64,000 nucleotides of DNA, from the NCBI RefSeq assembly GCF_013372205.1, contig NZ_CP053831.1:1178001-1242000 (forward strand), read 5' to 3'. The notes under the pieces are model-generated. The model ran no database searches and was not told the origin of the DNA. It was given only the letters and a program-made list of their open reading frames with translations. The DNA is from Campylobacter mucosalis (GTDB taxonomy: Bacteria; Campylobacterota; Campylobacteria; Campylobacterales; Campylobacteraceae). A program made the position numbers and the translations under genes. Below, piece after piece: positions 37,718 through 44,725 of the stretch (positions are counted from its first letter, which is position 1; the number at the start of each line of letters is the position of its first letter).

Positions 37718-38659
37718 TTATCCTTTATTTGATATTACGCAACGCTCGTCATTGCCGTGATTTTCGCCACCACTATCATCAACCGGATCAAGCTCTGGCG
37801 TGATTATCCAAATTTTATCATTAAACCTAACTTTTATCTCTCTTATAATCTCATCTGAAATTTCGTGTGCCTTTAAAAGCGAAAAATTACCATTAAAAAC
37901 TAGATGATAGCTTAAATATGTATAGGCTCCACTTTGGCGACTTTTTAGGTAGTGAAAACTTGAAATTTCAGGCTTTGAAAGGATGATTTGCACCACTTCA
38001 TTTATAATCTGGCTAGGCAGGGCAGCGTCAAGCAAAATTAGCACCCCTTCGCGTATGAGCGAGATTGCCGAGTAGATGATATAAATGCTTATCATTATGC
38101 CTAAAATCGCGTCAATTAGCACAAAGCCAGTAAATTTTATCACGATTAGAGCGATGATGATGGCTAGGTTTGAGTAAAAGTCGCTTTTGTAGTGAAGTGC
38201 GTCTGCCTTGATGATTAGGTTGTTTGTTAGGGTTGCAATTTTGTTTAAAAATAGTATCAAAGCACCGGTCAAAACGAGTGAAACTAGCATAACATAAAGT
38301 CCAATGCTAACATCAAAATTTTGCTCTGGGATGAAAATTTTCTTAACGCTTTGATAAAGGATAAAAAGTCCGATACCAATGATAAAAACGCCCTCAAAGA
38401 GTGATGAGAGTGCTTCAAGTTTGCCGTATCCGTAGTTAAATTTCGCATTTGGTGCGTCGCTTGATTTTTTAAGTGCCAAGAAATTTAAAAATGAAACCAA
38501 GCAGTCAAGCATAGAGTCAATGGCTGAGCTCATAACCGAAACCGAACCGCTTAAAAATCCGGCTATAAATTTAAAAATCGCCAAAATTACAGCGGTAAGT
38601 CCAGCTGTAATCACGGCTATTTTTTTAAGCAAAAATGGATTTGTTTTGGCTAATTTCAT
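37718..38659 (-). CDS. Cation diffusion facilitator (FieF-like) metal exporter
   Basis: A 313-residue CDF protein with six membrane segments and a C-terminal cytoplasmic domain (about 215-305). Metal-site aspartates and histidine are visible in SSAIDSMLDCLVSF and DALHYKSDFYSN, as in FieF. It exports Zn, Fe or related divalent cations using protons. Its place between aguA and aguB is odd. It begins 9 bases after the repeat-extended end of aguA. Confidence 0.9.
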   Translation of the reverse strand: MKLAKTNPFLLKKIAVITAGLTAVILAIFKFIAGFLSGSVSVMSSAIDSMLDCLVSFLNFLALKKSSDAPNAKFNYGYGKLEALSSLFEGVFIIGIGLFILYQSVKKIFIPEQNFDVSIGLYVMLVSLVLTGALILFLNKIATLTNNLIIKADALHYKSDFYSNLAIIIALIVIKFTGFVLIDAILGIMISIYIIYSAISLIREGVLILLDAALPSQIINEVVQIILSKPEISSFHYLKSRQSGAYTYLSYHLVFNGNFSLLKAHEISDEIIREIKVRFNDKIWIITPELDPVDDSGGENHGNDERCVISNKG

Positions 38660-38668
38660 CTTGCAAAT

Positions 38669-39811
38669 CTATTCTCCCGCTTCACTAAAAACCTGCCTAT
38701 CGGCACCGCTTCGCTTGTTTTTCGCTTCGCTAGAAACATTTTGCTTCGCAAAAGCGTGATACTTGTTTTTCGCTTCACTAAAAACCTGCCTATCGGCACC
38801 GCTTCGCTTGTTTTTCGCTTCGCTAGAAACATTTTGCTTCGCAAAAGCGTGATACTTGTTTTGTGATGAGCAGTGAAGTGAGCCATTTTGACGGACAAAA
38901 ACGAGCGAATTTACGCCGATTACCTTGTGATTTGGTAAGGCATTTTGCAGTGCTTCAAGCACGATTTTATCGTTTTTATCATCGTAAGTTGGCACGATTA
39001 AAGCGTCATTTATAAATATAAAATTTGTATATGTGCAACCAAGCCTTTTATCATCATAAAATTTCGGGCTAGGTAGTGGCAAGGCAAGTAGCTTAAAGCC
39101 GGTTTTTTCAAGCTCATCTCTCATAGCTCTTAGTGCATTAAAATGCTCATCACTACGATCATCACAACTTGCGTAAGCTATCGTATCAGGCGTGATAAAA
39201 CGAGCCAATGTATCAATGTGATGATCGGTATCATCGCCCTTTATAAAGCCATTTTTTAGCCAAATCGTGCGTTTTAATCCAAAAAGCTCACTTAATTTTG
39301 CTTCAATTTGGCTCTTATTTAGGCTTGGATTGCGATTTTCATTTAGCAAACAATGCTCAGTCGTAAGCAAAACACCATCGCCGTTAAAATCCACACTACC
39401 GCCTTCAAGCACCATATTAACACTTTCTAGCTCACCTTTAAAATGTGCATTTAGTGCGGTATTTACGGCGTTATCGTTGCTACTTTTAAATTTATTGCCC
39501 CAAGCATTGAAGTTAAAATCGTAGCTTTTTATACCATTACCACACAAAACATCAATCATACCATAGTCCCTAATCCACGTATCATCAGTTGCAATCTCTA
39601 AAAATTCGCAGTTAGAAAATTTCTTAAAACGCTCTAAAATTTGCGTGTCCGGACAGATTAAAACGCACTTTTGATACGGCACAACAGCACGAACAAGCTC
39701 TTCATAACTAGCTAAAATTTCATCTAAATATGGCTGCCAGTCGGTGTTTTTATGTGGTAAAGATAAAAGCAAGCACTCTTGTTTCTCCCACTCGCCAAAT
39801 GCTCTAATCAT
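38669..39811 (-). CDS. aguA: Agmatine deiminase with a repeat-derived C-terminal tail
   Basis: 380 residues from ATG 39811, which has AAAGGAG at correct spacing. Agmatine deiminase converts agmatine to N-carbamoylputrescine. The guanidine-group-modifying fold is shown by DDTWIRDYG, LEGGSVDFNGDG, KGDDTDHHIDTLARF and the catalytic Cys (about 314) in NGSLHCSSQ. Family members end shortly after this Cys. Here about 62 extra residues follow, two copies of a 31-residue unit starting NKYHAFAKQNVSSEAKNKRS, encoded by a 93-bp tandem repeat. The frame could extend upstream to 39922, but that would cross the G-rich leader and is not supported. The tail may be neutral or may affect activity; this is unknown. 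Confidence 0.9.
   Translation of the reverse strand: MIRAFGEWEKQECLLLSLPHKNTDWQPYLDEILASYEELVRAVVPYQKCVLICPDTQILERFKKFSNCEFLEIATDDTWIRDYGMIDVLCGNGIKSYDFNFNAWGNKFKSSNDNAVNTALNAHFKGELESVNMVLEGGSVDFNGDGVLLTTEHCLLNENRNPSLNKSQIEAKLSELFGLKRTIWLKNGFIKGDDTDHHIDTLARFITPDTIAYASCDDRSDEHFNALRAMRDELEKTGFKLLALPLPSPKFYDDKRLGCTYTNFIFINDALIVPTYDDKNDKIVLEALQNALPNHKVIGVNSLVFVRQNGSLHCSSQNKYHAFAKQNVSSEAKNKRSGADRQVFSEAKNKYHAFAKQNVSSEAKNKRSGADRQVFSEAGE
38678..38862 (-). repeat. 93-bp tandem duplication at the 3' end of aguA
   Basis: Copy 1 is 38678-38770 and copy 2 is 38771-38862; they match apart from the outer edge. The unit length is a multiple of three, so both the aguA frame and one other minus-strand frame stay open through it. 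Each unit itself contains two similar SEAKNK-encoding segments. GC content is visibly higher than in the neighbourhood. Confidence 0.85.
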
Positions 39812-39871
39812 TTTTTCTCCTTTTATATTTTTATATTTTTTAAGTGGGTGGGAACTAGAATTACGAAACCG

Positions 39872-39900
39872 CCCCCACCCCCTTAACAACCCCCGCCCCC
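39872..39900 (-). promoter_or_regulatory. G-quadruplex motif in the aguA leader
   Basis: The plus strand has four runs of five C (39872-39876, 39878-39882, 39890-39894, 39896-39900), so the minus (mRNA-sense) strand has G5-N1-G5-N7-G5-N1-G5, a strong quadruplex pattern 60-90 bases upstream of the aguA ATG. GTGGGTGGG at 39844-39852 on the plus strand can pair with part of it, offering an alternative hairpin. A small AGCAC-TTT-GTGCT hairpin (39918-39930) lies upstream. Confidence 0.6.
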
Positions 39901-39928
39901 AGCACGTTAGCGGTTGTAGCACTTTGTG

Positions 39929-40177
39929 CTATTTTACTCTCTTTTGTTTGTAAATTTTAAAAATCCCAAAAATTGTTATAAAAATCCAAAAAACTTCAAT
40001 TAAGAATGAGCCGAGATTAAAATGCACCAAAAGCGAGATGATGAGCAAAATCGCACCAGCTAAATTTATGTATTGATAGGCTAAATTTTCTGCACTCATC
40101 TTGCCAAGTTGAAGCAAAAAATACGCCCCAACAATGCAAAGCATACCCAAAAATCCTATAATCTGAAAAATATCCAT
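39929..40177 (-). CDS. Small CBU_0592-like membrane protein
   Basis: An 82-residue protein with three predicted membrane segments (about 3-22, 34-53, 56-74) and a basic tail. The pattern IIGFLGMLCIVGAYFLLQLG followed by YQYINLAGAILLIISL matches the CBU_0592 family of unknown function. ATG 40177 is chosen because GGGAG stands 5 bases before it. It precedes aguA on the same strand, separated by the G-rich leader, and could be co-transcribed. Confidence 0.75.
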   Translation of the reverse strand: MDIFQIIGFLGMLCIVGAYFLLQLGKMSAENLAYQYINLAGAILLIISLLVHFNLGSFLIEVFWIFITIFGIFKIYKQKRVK

Positions 40178-40232
40178 AAAAACTCCCACAAATTAAAAAG
40201 GCTAATTTTAACATAAATTAACGTTTTTTGGC

Positions 40233-40238
40233 TAAAAT
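40233..40238 (+). promoter_or_regulatory. Putative -10 element for the amino-acid ABC operon
   Basis: TAAAAT preceded by TTTTTTGGC lies 28 bases upstream of ATG 40266, matching the extended -10 style of Campylobacter promoters. Confidence 0.45.
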
Positions 40239-40265
40239 CACGTTTTATGAAATTTGGACGGATTT

Positions 40266-40913
40266 ATGGATTTTGAATTTATTAGTGAGTTTTATCCTAT
40301 GTATGTTAGAGCTGGAATTTTAACGCTCAAACTTGCATTTTTAGGTATTTTCTTTTCAATTATCATAGGCATTTTTTGTATGTCAGTGCGGTATTATAAG
40401 GTAAAATTTCTAATCCCGTTAATAAATGGCTACGTTGAGCTAAGTCGTAACACACCGCTTTTAATCCAGCTTTTCTTTTTATATTATGGACTACCAAAGC
40501 TTGGCGTTAGCATTAGCTCGTTTAGCTGTGCTGTTATCGGTTTAGCGTTTTTAGGCGGTAGTTATATGGCTGAGAGTTTTAGGCTAGGATACGAAGCGGT
40601 TAGAAAGAGCCAGATAGAAGCAGGACTTAGTCTTGGGCTAAATCAGGTGCAAATTTTATACCACATAATCACGCCACAAGCGTTTAGTGTTTCACTGCCT
40701 AGCATCGCTGCAAACGTGATTTTCTTGCTTAAAGAAACCTCAATCGTTAGCATTGTCGCCCTTGCTGATTTAGTTTATGTTGCAAAGGATTTAATCGGAC
40801 TTTATTACAAAACTGACGAAGCGTTATTTATGCTTGTTATTAGCTATCTAGTCATCATTTTGCCAATTTCACTAGTGCTTTCACTAATTGAAAGGAGAAT
40901 TCGTGCAAGATAG
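40266..40913 (+). CDS. Amino-acid ABC transporter permease 1 (HisM/GlnP type)
   Basis: A 215-residue permease with five membrane segments. The EAA loop is visible in EAGLSLGLNQVQILYHIITP, the contact for the ATPase, and VELSRNTPLLIQLFFLYYG is typical of polar amino-acid permeases. A TTG at 40254 would add four residues; ATG 40266 preceded by ACGGA is preferred. It overlaps permease 2 by 11 bases. By composition (two permeases plus an ATPase, no binding protein) it resembles the C. jejuni PaqP/PaqQ system. Confidence 0.9.
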   Translation: MDFEFISEFYPMYVRAGILTLKLAFLGIFFSIIIGIFCMSVRYYKVKFLIPLINGYVELSRNTPLLIQLFFLYYGLPKLGVSISSFSCAVIGLAFLGGSYMAESFRLGYEAVRKSQIEAGLSLGLNQVQILYHIITPQAFSVSLPSIAANVIFLLKETSIVSIVALADLVYVAKDLIGLYYKTDEALFMLVISYLVIILPISLVLSLIERRIRAR

Positions 40914-41568
40914 TGTGCTTTTTAACGCCCAAAATTTGCTTAGACTTGGCGAAGGACTTGTCGTAAGTCTTGAAATTTCAATCCTTTCAATCATTATCTC
41001 TATTTTTGGCGGACTGATTTTAGGCGTTTTAATGAGCCTAAAAAACCGATTTTTATACGCCACTCTTAAAATTTGCCTTGAAATCGTGCGAATAATGCCA
41101 ACAATCGTCTGGCTTTTTATATTTTATTTTGGTTTAGCACGTGCGTTAAATTTGCATTTAAGTGCATTTGGTGCTTCACTTGTCGTGTTTAGCATTTGGG
41201 GTATTTTTGAGATGATGGATATCGTGCGTGGAGCGGTTGTTTCTATACCAAAACACCAGTTTGAAAGTGCAACTTCACTTGGGCTAAACAGGCTTCAAAT
41301 TTACATTTATATCATCATACCGCTTGCTACAAGACGCTTGGTGCCGGGTGCTGTAAATTTGCTAAGCCGTATGATAAAAACAACATCAATCGTAGTATTA
41401 ATCGGCGTAATTGAGGTCGTAAAAGTCGGCCAGCAAATCATAGAAAGACACGTTTTTAGCGATAATTTAGCACCTTTTTGGATTTATGGCTTTATATTCT
41501 TTTTATATTTTATAATTTGCTATCCGATATCAAAATTATCAGCCAAACTTGAACGCCGTTGGGAGTAG
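40903..41568 (+). CDS. Amino-acid ABC transporter permease 2
   Basis: A 221-residue permease, GTG start at 40903 with AAAGGAGAATTC directly upstream. Five membrane segments; the EAA loop is ESATSLGLNRLQIYIYIIIP, and EIVRIMPTIVWLFIFYFG matches the first-domain signature. It pairs with permease 1 as a heterodimer. It ends 3 bases before the ATPase start. Confidence 0.9.
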   Translation: MQDSVLFNAQNLLRLGEGLVVSLEISILSIIISIFGGLILGVLMSLKNRFLYATLKICLEIVRIMPTIVWLFIFYFGLARALNLHLSAFGASLVVFSIWGIFEMMDIVRGAVVSIPKHQFESATSLGLNRLQIYIYIIIPLATRRLVPGAVNLLSRMIKTTSIVVLIGVIEVVKVGQQIIERHVFSDNLAPFWIYGFIFFLYFIICYPISKLSAKLERRWE

Positions 41569-41570
41569 AG

Positions 41571-42308
41571 ATGAAAATTTTAGAGTTAAAAAATGTAAAT
41601 AAATTTTATGGACAAATACAGGCTTTAAAGGATATAAATTTAAGCGTAAATCGTGGCGAAGTAATCGTCTTACTTGGTCCATCAGGTTGCGGTAAATCAA
41701 CGACTTTACGAACCATAAACGGACTTGAAAATATCCAAAGTGGCGAGATTGTAATTGATGGCGAAGTGGTTACAAAAGATTATAAAAACTGGACAAAAAT
41801 GCGTCAAAAAGTCGGTATGGTTTTTCAGCATTACGAGCTTTTTGAGCATTTAAATGTGATAGAAAATATCATTTTAGCCCCACTAAAAGCACAAAAACGA
41901 AGCCGTGATGAAGTGGAGCGTGAGGCTGATATGTGGCTTGAAAAGGTCGGCTTAAAAGATAAGAAATTCGCACGTCCTCGTGAGCTTTCAGGCGGTCAAA
42001 AGCAACGAATAGCAATTGTCAGAAGCCTTTGTATGAAGCCTGAGCTTATGCTATTTGACGAGGTTACAGCAGCACTTGATCCTGAGATCGTGCGTGAAGT
42101 TTTAGATGTGATTATAAATTTAGCAAAGGACGGAATGACTATGTTAATTGTCACTCACGAAATGGGTTTTGCACGTGCGGTCGCCGATAAAATCGTATTT
42201 ATGGACGCTGGGCAAATCGTAGAAATTAGCACACCAAATGAGTTTTTTACCAGTCCAAAAAGCGAAAGAGCGAAAAAATTTTTAAATTTGTTTAGTTTTA
42301 AAGAGTAA
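41571..42308 (+). CDS. Amino-acid ABC transporter ATP-binding protein (GlnQ-like)
   Basis: A 245-residue ATPase. Walker A is GPSGCGKST, Q-loop VFQHYELFEHL, signature LSGGQKQRIAI, Walker B LMLFDEVTAALDPE and H-loop VTHEMGFA. These match the polar amino-acid uptake group. Note FDEVTAALD, where most family members have FDEPTSALD. ATG 41571 has GGGAG at 5 bases. A short AAGAGT/ACTCTT hairpin straddles the stop. No binding-protein gene adjoins. Confidence 0.92.
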   Translation: MKILELKNVNKFYGQIQALKDINLSVNRGEVIVLLGPSGCGKSTTLRTINGLENIQSGEIVIDGEVVTKDYKNWTKMRQKVGMVFQHYELFEHLNVIENIILAPLKAQKRSRDEVEREADMWLEKVGLKDKKFARPRELSGGQKQRIAIVRSLCMKPELMLFDEVTAALDPEIVREVLDVIINLAKDGMTMLIVTHEMGFARAVADKIVFMDAGQIVEISTPNEFFTSPKSERAKKFLNLFSFKE

Positions 42309-42351
42309 AAAACTCTTAATACACATCAATGAACTTTTTAAATTTTAGCCG

Positions 42352-42357
42352 TATAAT
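42352..42357 (+). promoter_or_regulatory. -10 element for the cupin gene
   Basis: Perfect TATAAT 23 bases upstream of the ATG, preceded by AATTTTAGCCG and an upstream T-run. Confidence 0.55.
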
Positions 42358-42380
42358 ACGCTTATTTAAAAAGGAAAAAT

Positions 42381-42713
42381 ATGGAAAAGCTAGTTTGGCA
42401 AAACAACACATTTGACGGCGTTAGTGTATTTAAAATATTTGAAAGCAAAAGCACAAAAGAGATACGCATAAATCTTCAAAGCGGATCGGCAATGAAAGAA
42501 CACCAAGCACCCGGAGCCATAATGGTGCAAGTGCTTCGTGGCGAGATAGATTTTGGCGTAAATGGCGAAGTGATTAAACTAAATGAGCTAGATATGATAA
42601 CGCTAGAAGCGAACGTCCCGCATTCACTTTTGGCATTAAAAGATAGCATAGTGCGTTTAAGTTTAAGCAAAAACGATGACGTTAGCCGTATTTTTGGGGT
42701 GTTAAAGTCATAA
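42381..42713 (+). CDS. Small cupin-domain protein
   Basis: A 110-residue single-domain cupin. MKEHQAPGAIMVQVLRGEID and LDMITLEANVPHSLLALKDS form the two conserved cupin motifs with His/Glu ligands, suggesting a bound metal. The function is unknown; small cupins of this type act as metal-dependent enzymes or sensors. It has its own promoter and lies between the ABC transporter and a converging phosphoethanolamine transferase. Confidence 0.85.
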   Translation: MEKLVWQNNTFDGVSVFKIFESKSTKEIRINLQSGSAMKEHQAPGAIMVQVLRGEIDFGVNGEVIKLNELDMITLEANVPHSLLALKDSIVRLSLSKNDDVSRIFGVLKS

Positions 42714-42732
42714 AACTTAGCCTTAGATTTCT

Positions 42733-44310
42733 CTAAGGCTGTCTAAAAATATCAAGCTTCTCATCGTAAAATTTCGTTTTTATATCAAAAAATCCAAGAA
42801 CCGAGCTAAAAACATAGTCGTGGCTTAGCTCTTTATCTCTTATCATTTTTAGCCTGTTTAGAGCGGTTTTATCGCTTAGATAGATGATTGCTGGGACGTG
42901 TTTTTGCACGTTTGGAGCGATAGCGTAGGGCAGTCCGTGTAGGTAAATGCCGTTTTCGCCAAGGCTCTCGCCATGATCGCTTACAAAAAACATCGCCGTT
43001 TCAAACTCATTTTCACGCTCTTTTAGGGCATTTATTAGCTCGTTTTGTAAAAAATCCTGATATAAAATGGTATTATCATAAGTGTTTAAAATAGCGTTAA
43101 AATCGCACTTATTTAGCTCTGCTGTGTCGCAGGTCGGACGAAATTTCTTAAACTCATCTGGATAGCCTTTAAAATAAACTGGTCCGTGTGAGCCTTGAAT
43201 ATGAAGTATAATAAATGTGCTATTGATTACACTTTTAATAGTATTTTTTGCCTCGTTAAAAATTTCATCATCATAGCTTGCGGCACGCAGATCAATGACA
43301 TCTCTTATCCTCTCGCACACACCCTGACAACCACCGCTATTATTACCAAACCAAAATGTTTTAATACCGACTTTTTGTGTAAAATCGGTCAAATTTGCCC
43401 TTGATTTTGCAACCCTAGCGTCATAATCTGTTCGTTTTAAATCCGAAAACATACAAGGCACACTAACTATTGTGGAAGTTCCGCACGAGTAAAACTGGCT
43501 AAAACTTGCAACATTTTGGTGTTTCGTATAAAAATTTGTATCATTTTTAGTGTAGCCATTTAGCGAGTAGTTTTGGCTTCTTTGCGTCTCTCCTACAACA
43601 AGTACAAAAATTTTCTTTTGCTCATCTTGTCTTATAGCATCATCTGCTATATCTAAAAACACAAGCGGTTTTTGAGTTAAAACCGTATAAAGTTTAACGC
43701 TTGAATATATTGGATAAAATGGTAAAGTATAAAATCTAAGCTCTTTATGTTCTCTAAAAAATGGTATAAAAATTTTTGAGCTTAATGCAAAAATCAAAGC
43801 AAAAACGATAATACAAAATAGACAAATTTTAGCCTTGATTTTTAGCTCAGTTTTAAAATTTTCGTATTTTAATTTTATAAAAATTAGAAAAATTATTGGC
43901 AAAATGACCCCAAAAATAATGCTAAAAAATAGGTCAAAACCAAAATAGCTAAACGCCTCTTTTGTATCGGTATTTAGGACGTTTAAAAGCATGCCTTTAT
44001 CAATTATCACGCCATATTTTAGGATAAAAAATAGGCTAGTTGATGAGATTAAAACAACCAAAATAGCAAGTGGTTTTAACAAAAATGGCACGAAAAACAA
44101 GCAGATAATCACGCAAAGAAGTGCTAAAAACGCAACCGCTAAAACACCTGTAAAAAATGCTGAAAAAATGAGCGAATTTTGCTCTAAAAATCCGTCAAAA
44201 ACACCCTTAAAAAAGGCGAAATTTACAAAAAGTAGATATGCTGAAAATATAGCTAGAAATTTTTTAAAGCTAAAGTTTTTAGTCGTAAATATAAAAGTTT
44301 CTTTTCTCAT
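42733..44310 (-). CDS. Phosphoethanolamine transferase (EptA/sulfatase family)
   Basis: About 525 residues from ATG 44310. Five N-terminal membrane segments (to about 175) precede a periplasmic alkaline-phosphatase-fold domain. VLVVGETQRSQNYSLNGY is the metal-binding entry, CGTSTIVSVPCMFSD carries the nucleophile Thr (about 279), and FVSDHGESLGENGIYLHG supplies Asp/His ligands. The family adds phosphoethanolamine to lipid A; in C. jejuni, EptC also modifies the flagellar rod protein FlgG. ATG 44310 lacks a strong ribosome site. A longer frame reaches 44358 but overlaps a small upstream ORF. Confidence 0.87.
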   Translation of the reverse strand: MRKETFIFTTKNFSFKKFLAIFSAYLLFVNFAFFKGVFDGFLEQNSLIFSAFFTGVLAVAFLALLCVIICLFFVPFLLKPLAILVVLISSTSLFFILKYGVIIDKGMLLNVLNTDTKEAFSYFGFDLFFSIIFGVILPIIFLIFIKLKYENFKTELKIKAKICLFCIIVFALIFALSSKIFIPFFREHKELRFYTLPFYPIYSSVKLYTVLTQKPLVFLDIADDAIRQDEQKKIFVLVVGETQRSQNYSLNGYTKNDTNFYTKHQNVASFSQFYSCGTSTIVSVPCMFSDLKRTDYDARVAKSRANLTDFTQKVGIKTFWFGNNSGGCQGVCERIRDVIDLRAASYDDEIFNEAKNTIKSVINSTFIILHIQGSHGPVYFKGYPDEFKKFRPTCDTAELNKCDFNAILNTYDNTILYQDFLQNELINALKERENEFETAMFFVSDHGESLGENGIYLHGLPYAIAPNVQKHVPAIIYLSDKTALNRLKMIRDKELSHDYVFSSVLGFFDIKTKFYDEKLDIFRQP

Positions 44311-44324
44311 TTTATTATCTTTAT

Positions 44325-44453
44325 CTAGGCTAAAATTTTGTGATTTACACGTAAGCAAAATGCGAAAGTAGCCGAAATTTTAGTTGCTAAATGTGTATTT
44401 AGAGTATCATTTTTATTATTTAAAATGCCAAACACTAAGATTAGTTTTTTCAT
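44325..44453 (-). CDS. Possible 42-residue small protein coupled to comEA-like gene
   Basis: ATG 44453 overlaps the stop of the ComEA-like gene as ATGA and is preceded by AAAGGAGAAAAA, a near-ideal ribosome site. The frame encodes MKKLILVFGILNNKNDTLNT and continues to TAG at 44325. The first 11 residues are hydrophobic, the rest unremarkable, and no family is recognised. It may be a real small protein, a leader peptide for the transferase gene that follows 15 bases later, or the decayed start of a lost gene. Confidence 0.35.
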   Translation of the reverse strand: MKKLILVFGILNNKNDTLNTHLATKISATFAFCLRVNHKILA

Positions 44454-44725
44454 TTTTTCTCCTTTTTGGTATTTTTAGTTATTTGATTTTTATTTTCCAC
44501 CATTACTTTATCACGGATTTTTAGAGCCTTTTGACCGCTAAGACCTTTAACCTTAAATAGCTCGTCAGTGCTTTTAAACTTATGAACTTTGCGGTATTTT
44601 ATGATACTTAAAGCCTCTGTTTTGCTAAGCCCAAGCCCCATTAATTCAGAGCTTGATGCCTTGTTTAAATCAGTTAAGCCAAAAGCAAAAATCGATAAAA
44701 ATACTAAACTTATAAAAATTCTCAA
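44450..44725 (-). CDS. ComEA-like helix-hairpin-helix protein
   Basis: A 91-residue protein with a signal peptide or membrane anchor (1-16), then one ComEA-type double HhH domain: DLNKASSSELMGLGLSKTEA and FKVKGLSGQKALKIRDKV. ComEA binds double-stranded DNA in the periplasm during natural transformation. The C-terminus is lysine-rich. It is coupled to the PBP1A gene by ATGA. A second ComEA-like protein is at 60838-61209, so the window has two candidates for the DNA receptor. Confidence 0.82.
   Translation of the reverse strand: MRIFISLVFLSIFAFGLTDLNKASSSELMGLGLSKTEALSIIKYRKVHKFKSTDELFKVKGLSGQKALKIRDKVMVENKNQITKNTKKEKK

Noticed and set aside
38678-38862. CRISPR array
   Set aside because: Only two copies, head to tail, in coding sequence, with no spacers and no cas genes.
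38656-38898. Alternative minus-strand ORF across the 93-bp repeat (80 codons)
   Set aside because: It is open only because the repeat unit is a multiple of three; it overlaps aguA in another frame with no ribosome site and the rest is not protein-like.
39872-39900. Phase-variable homopolymer tract
   Set aside because: The C runs are only five bases long and interrupted; Campylobacter contingency tracts are usually eight or more.
39811-39922. Longer AguA N-terminus read through the G-rich leader
   Set aside because: ATG 39811 has an ideal AAAGGAG and matches the family start; the extension encodes a proline/glycine/tryptophan-rich nonsense-like segment.
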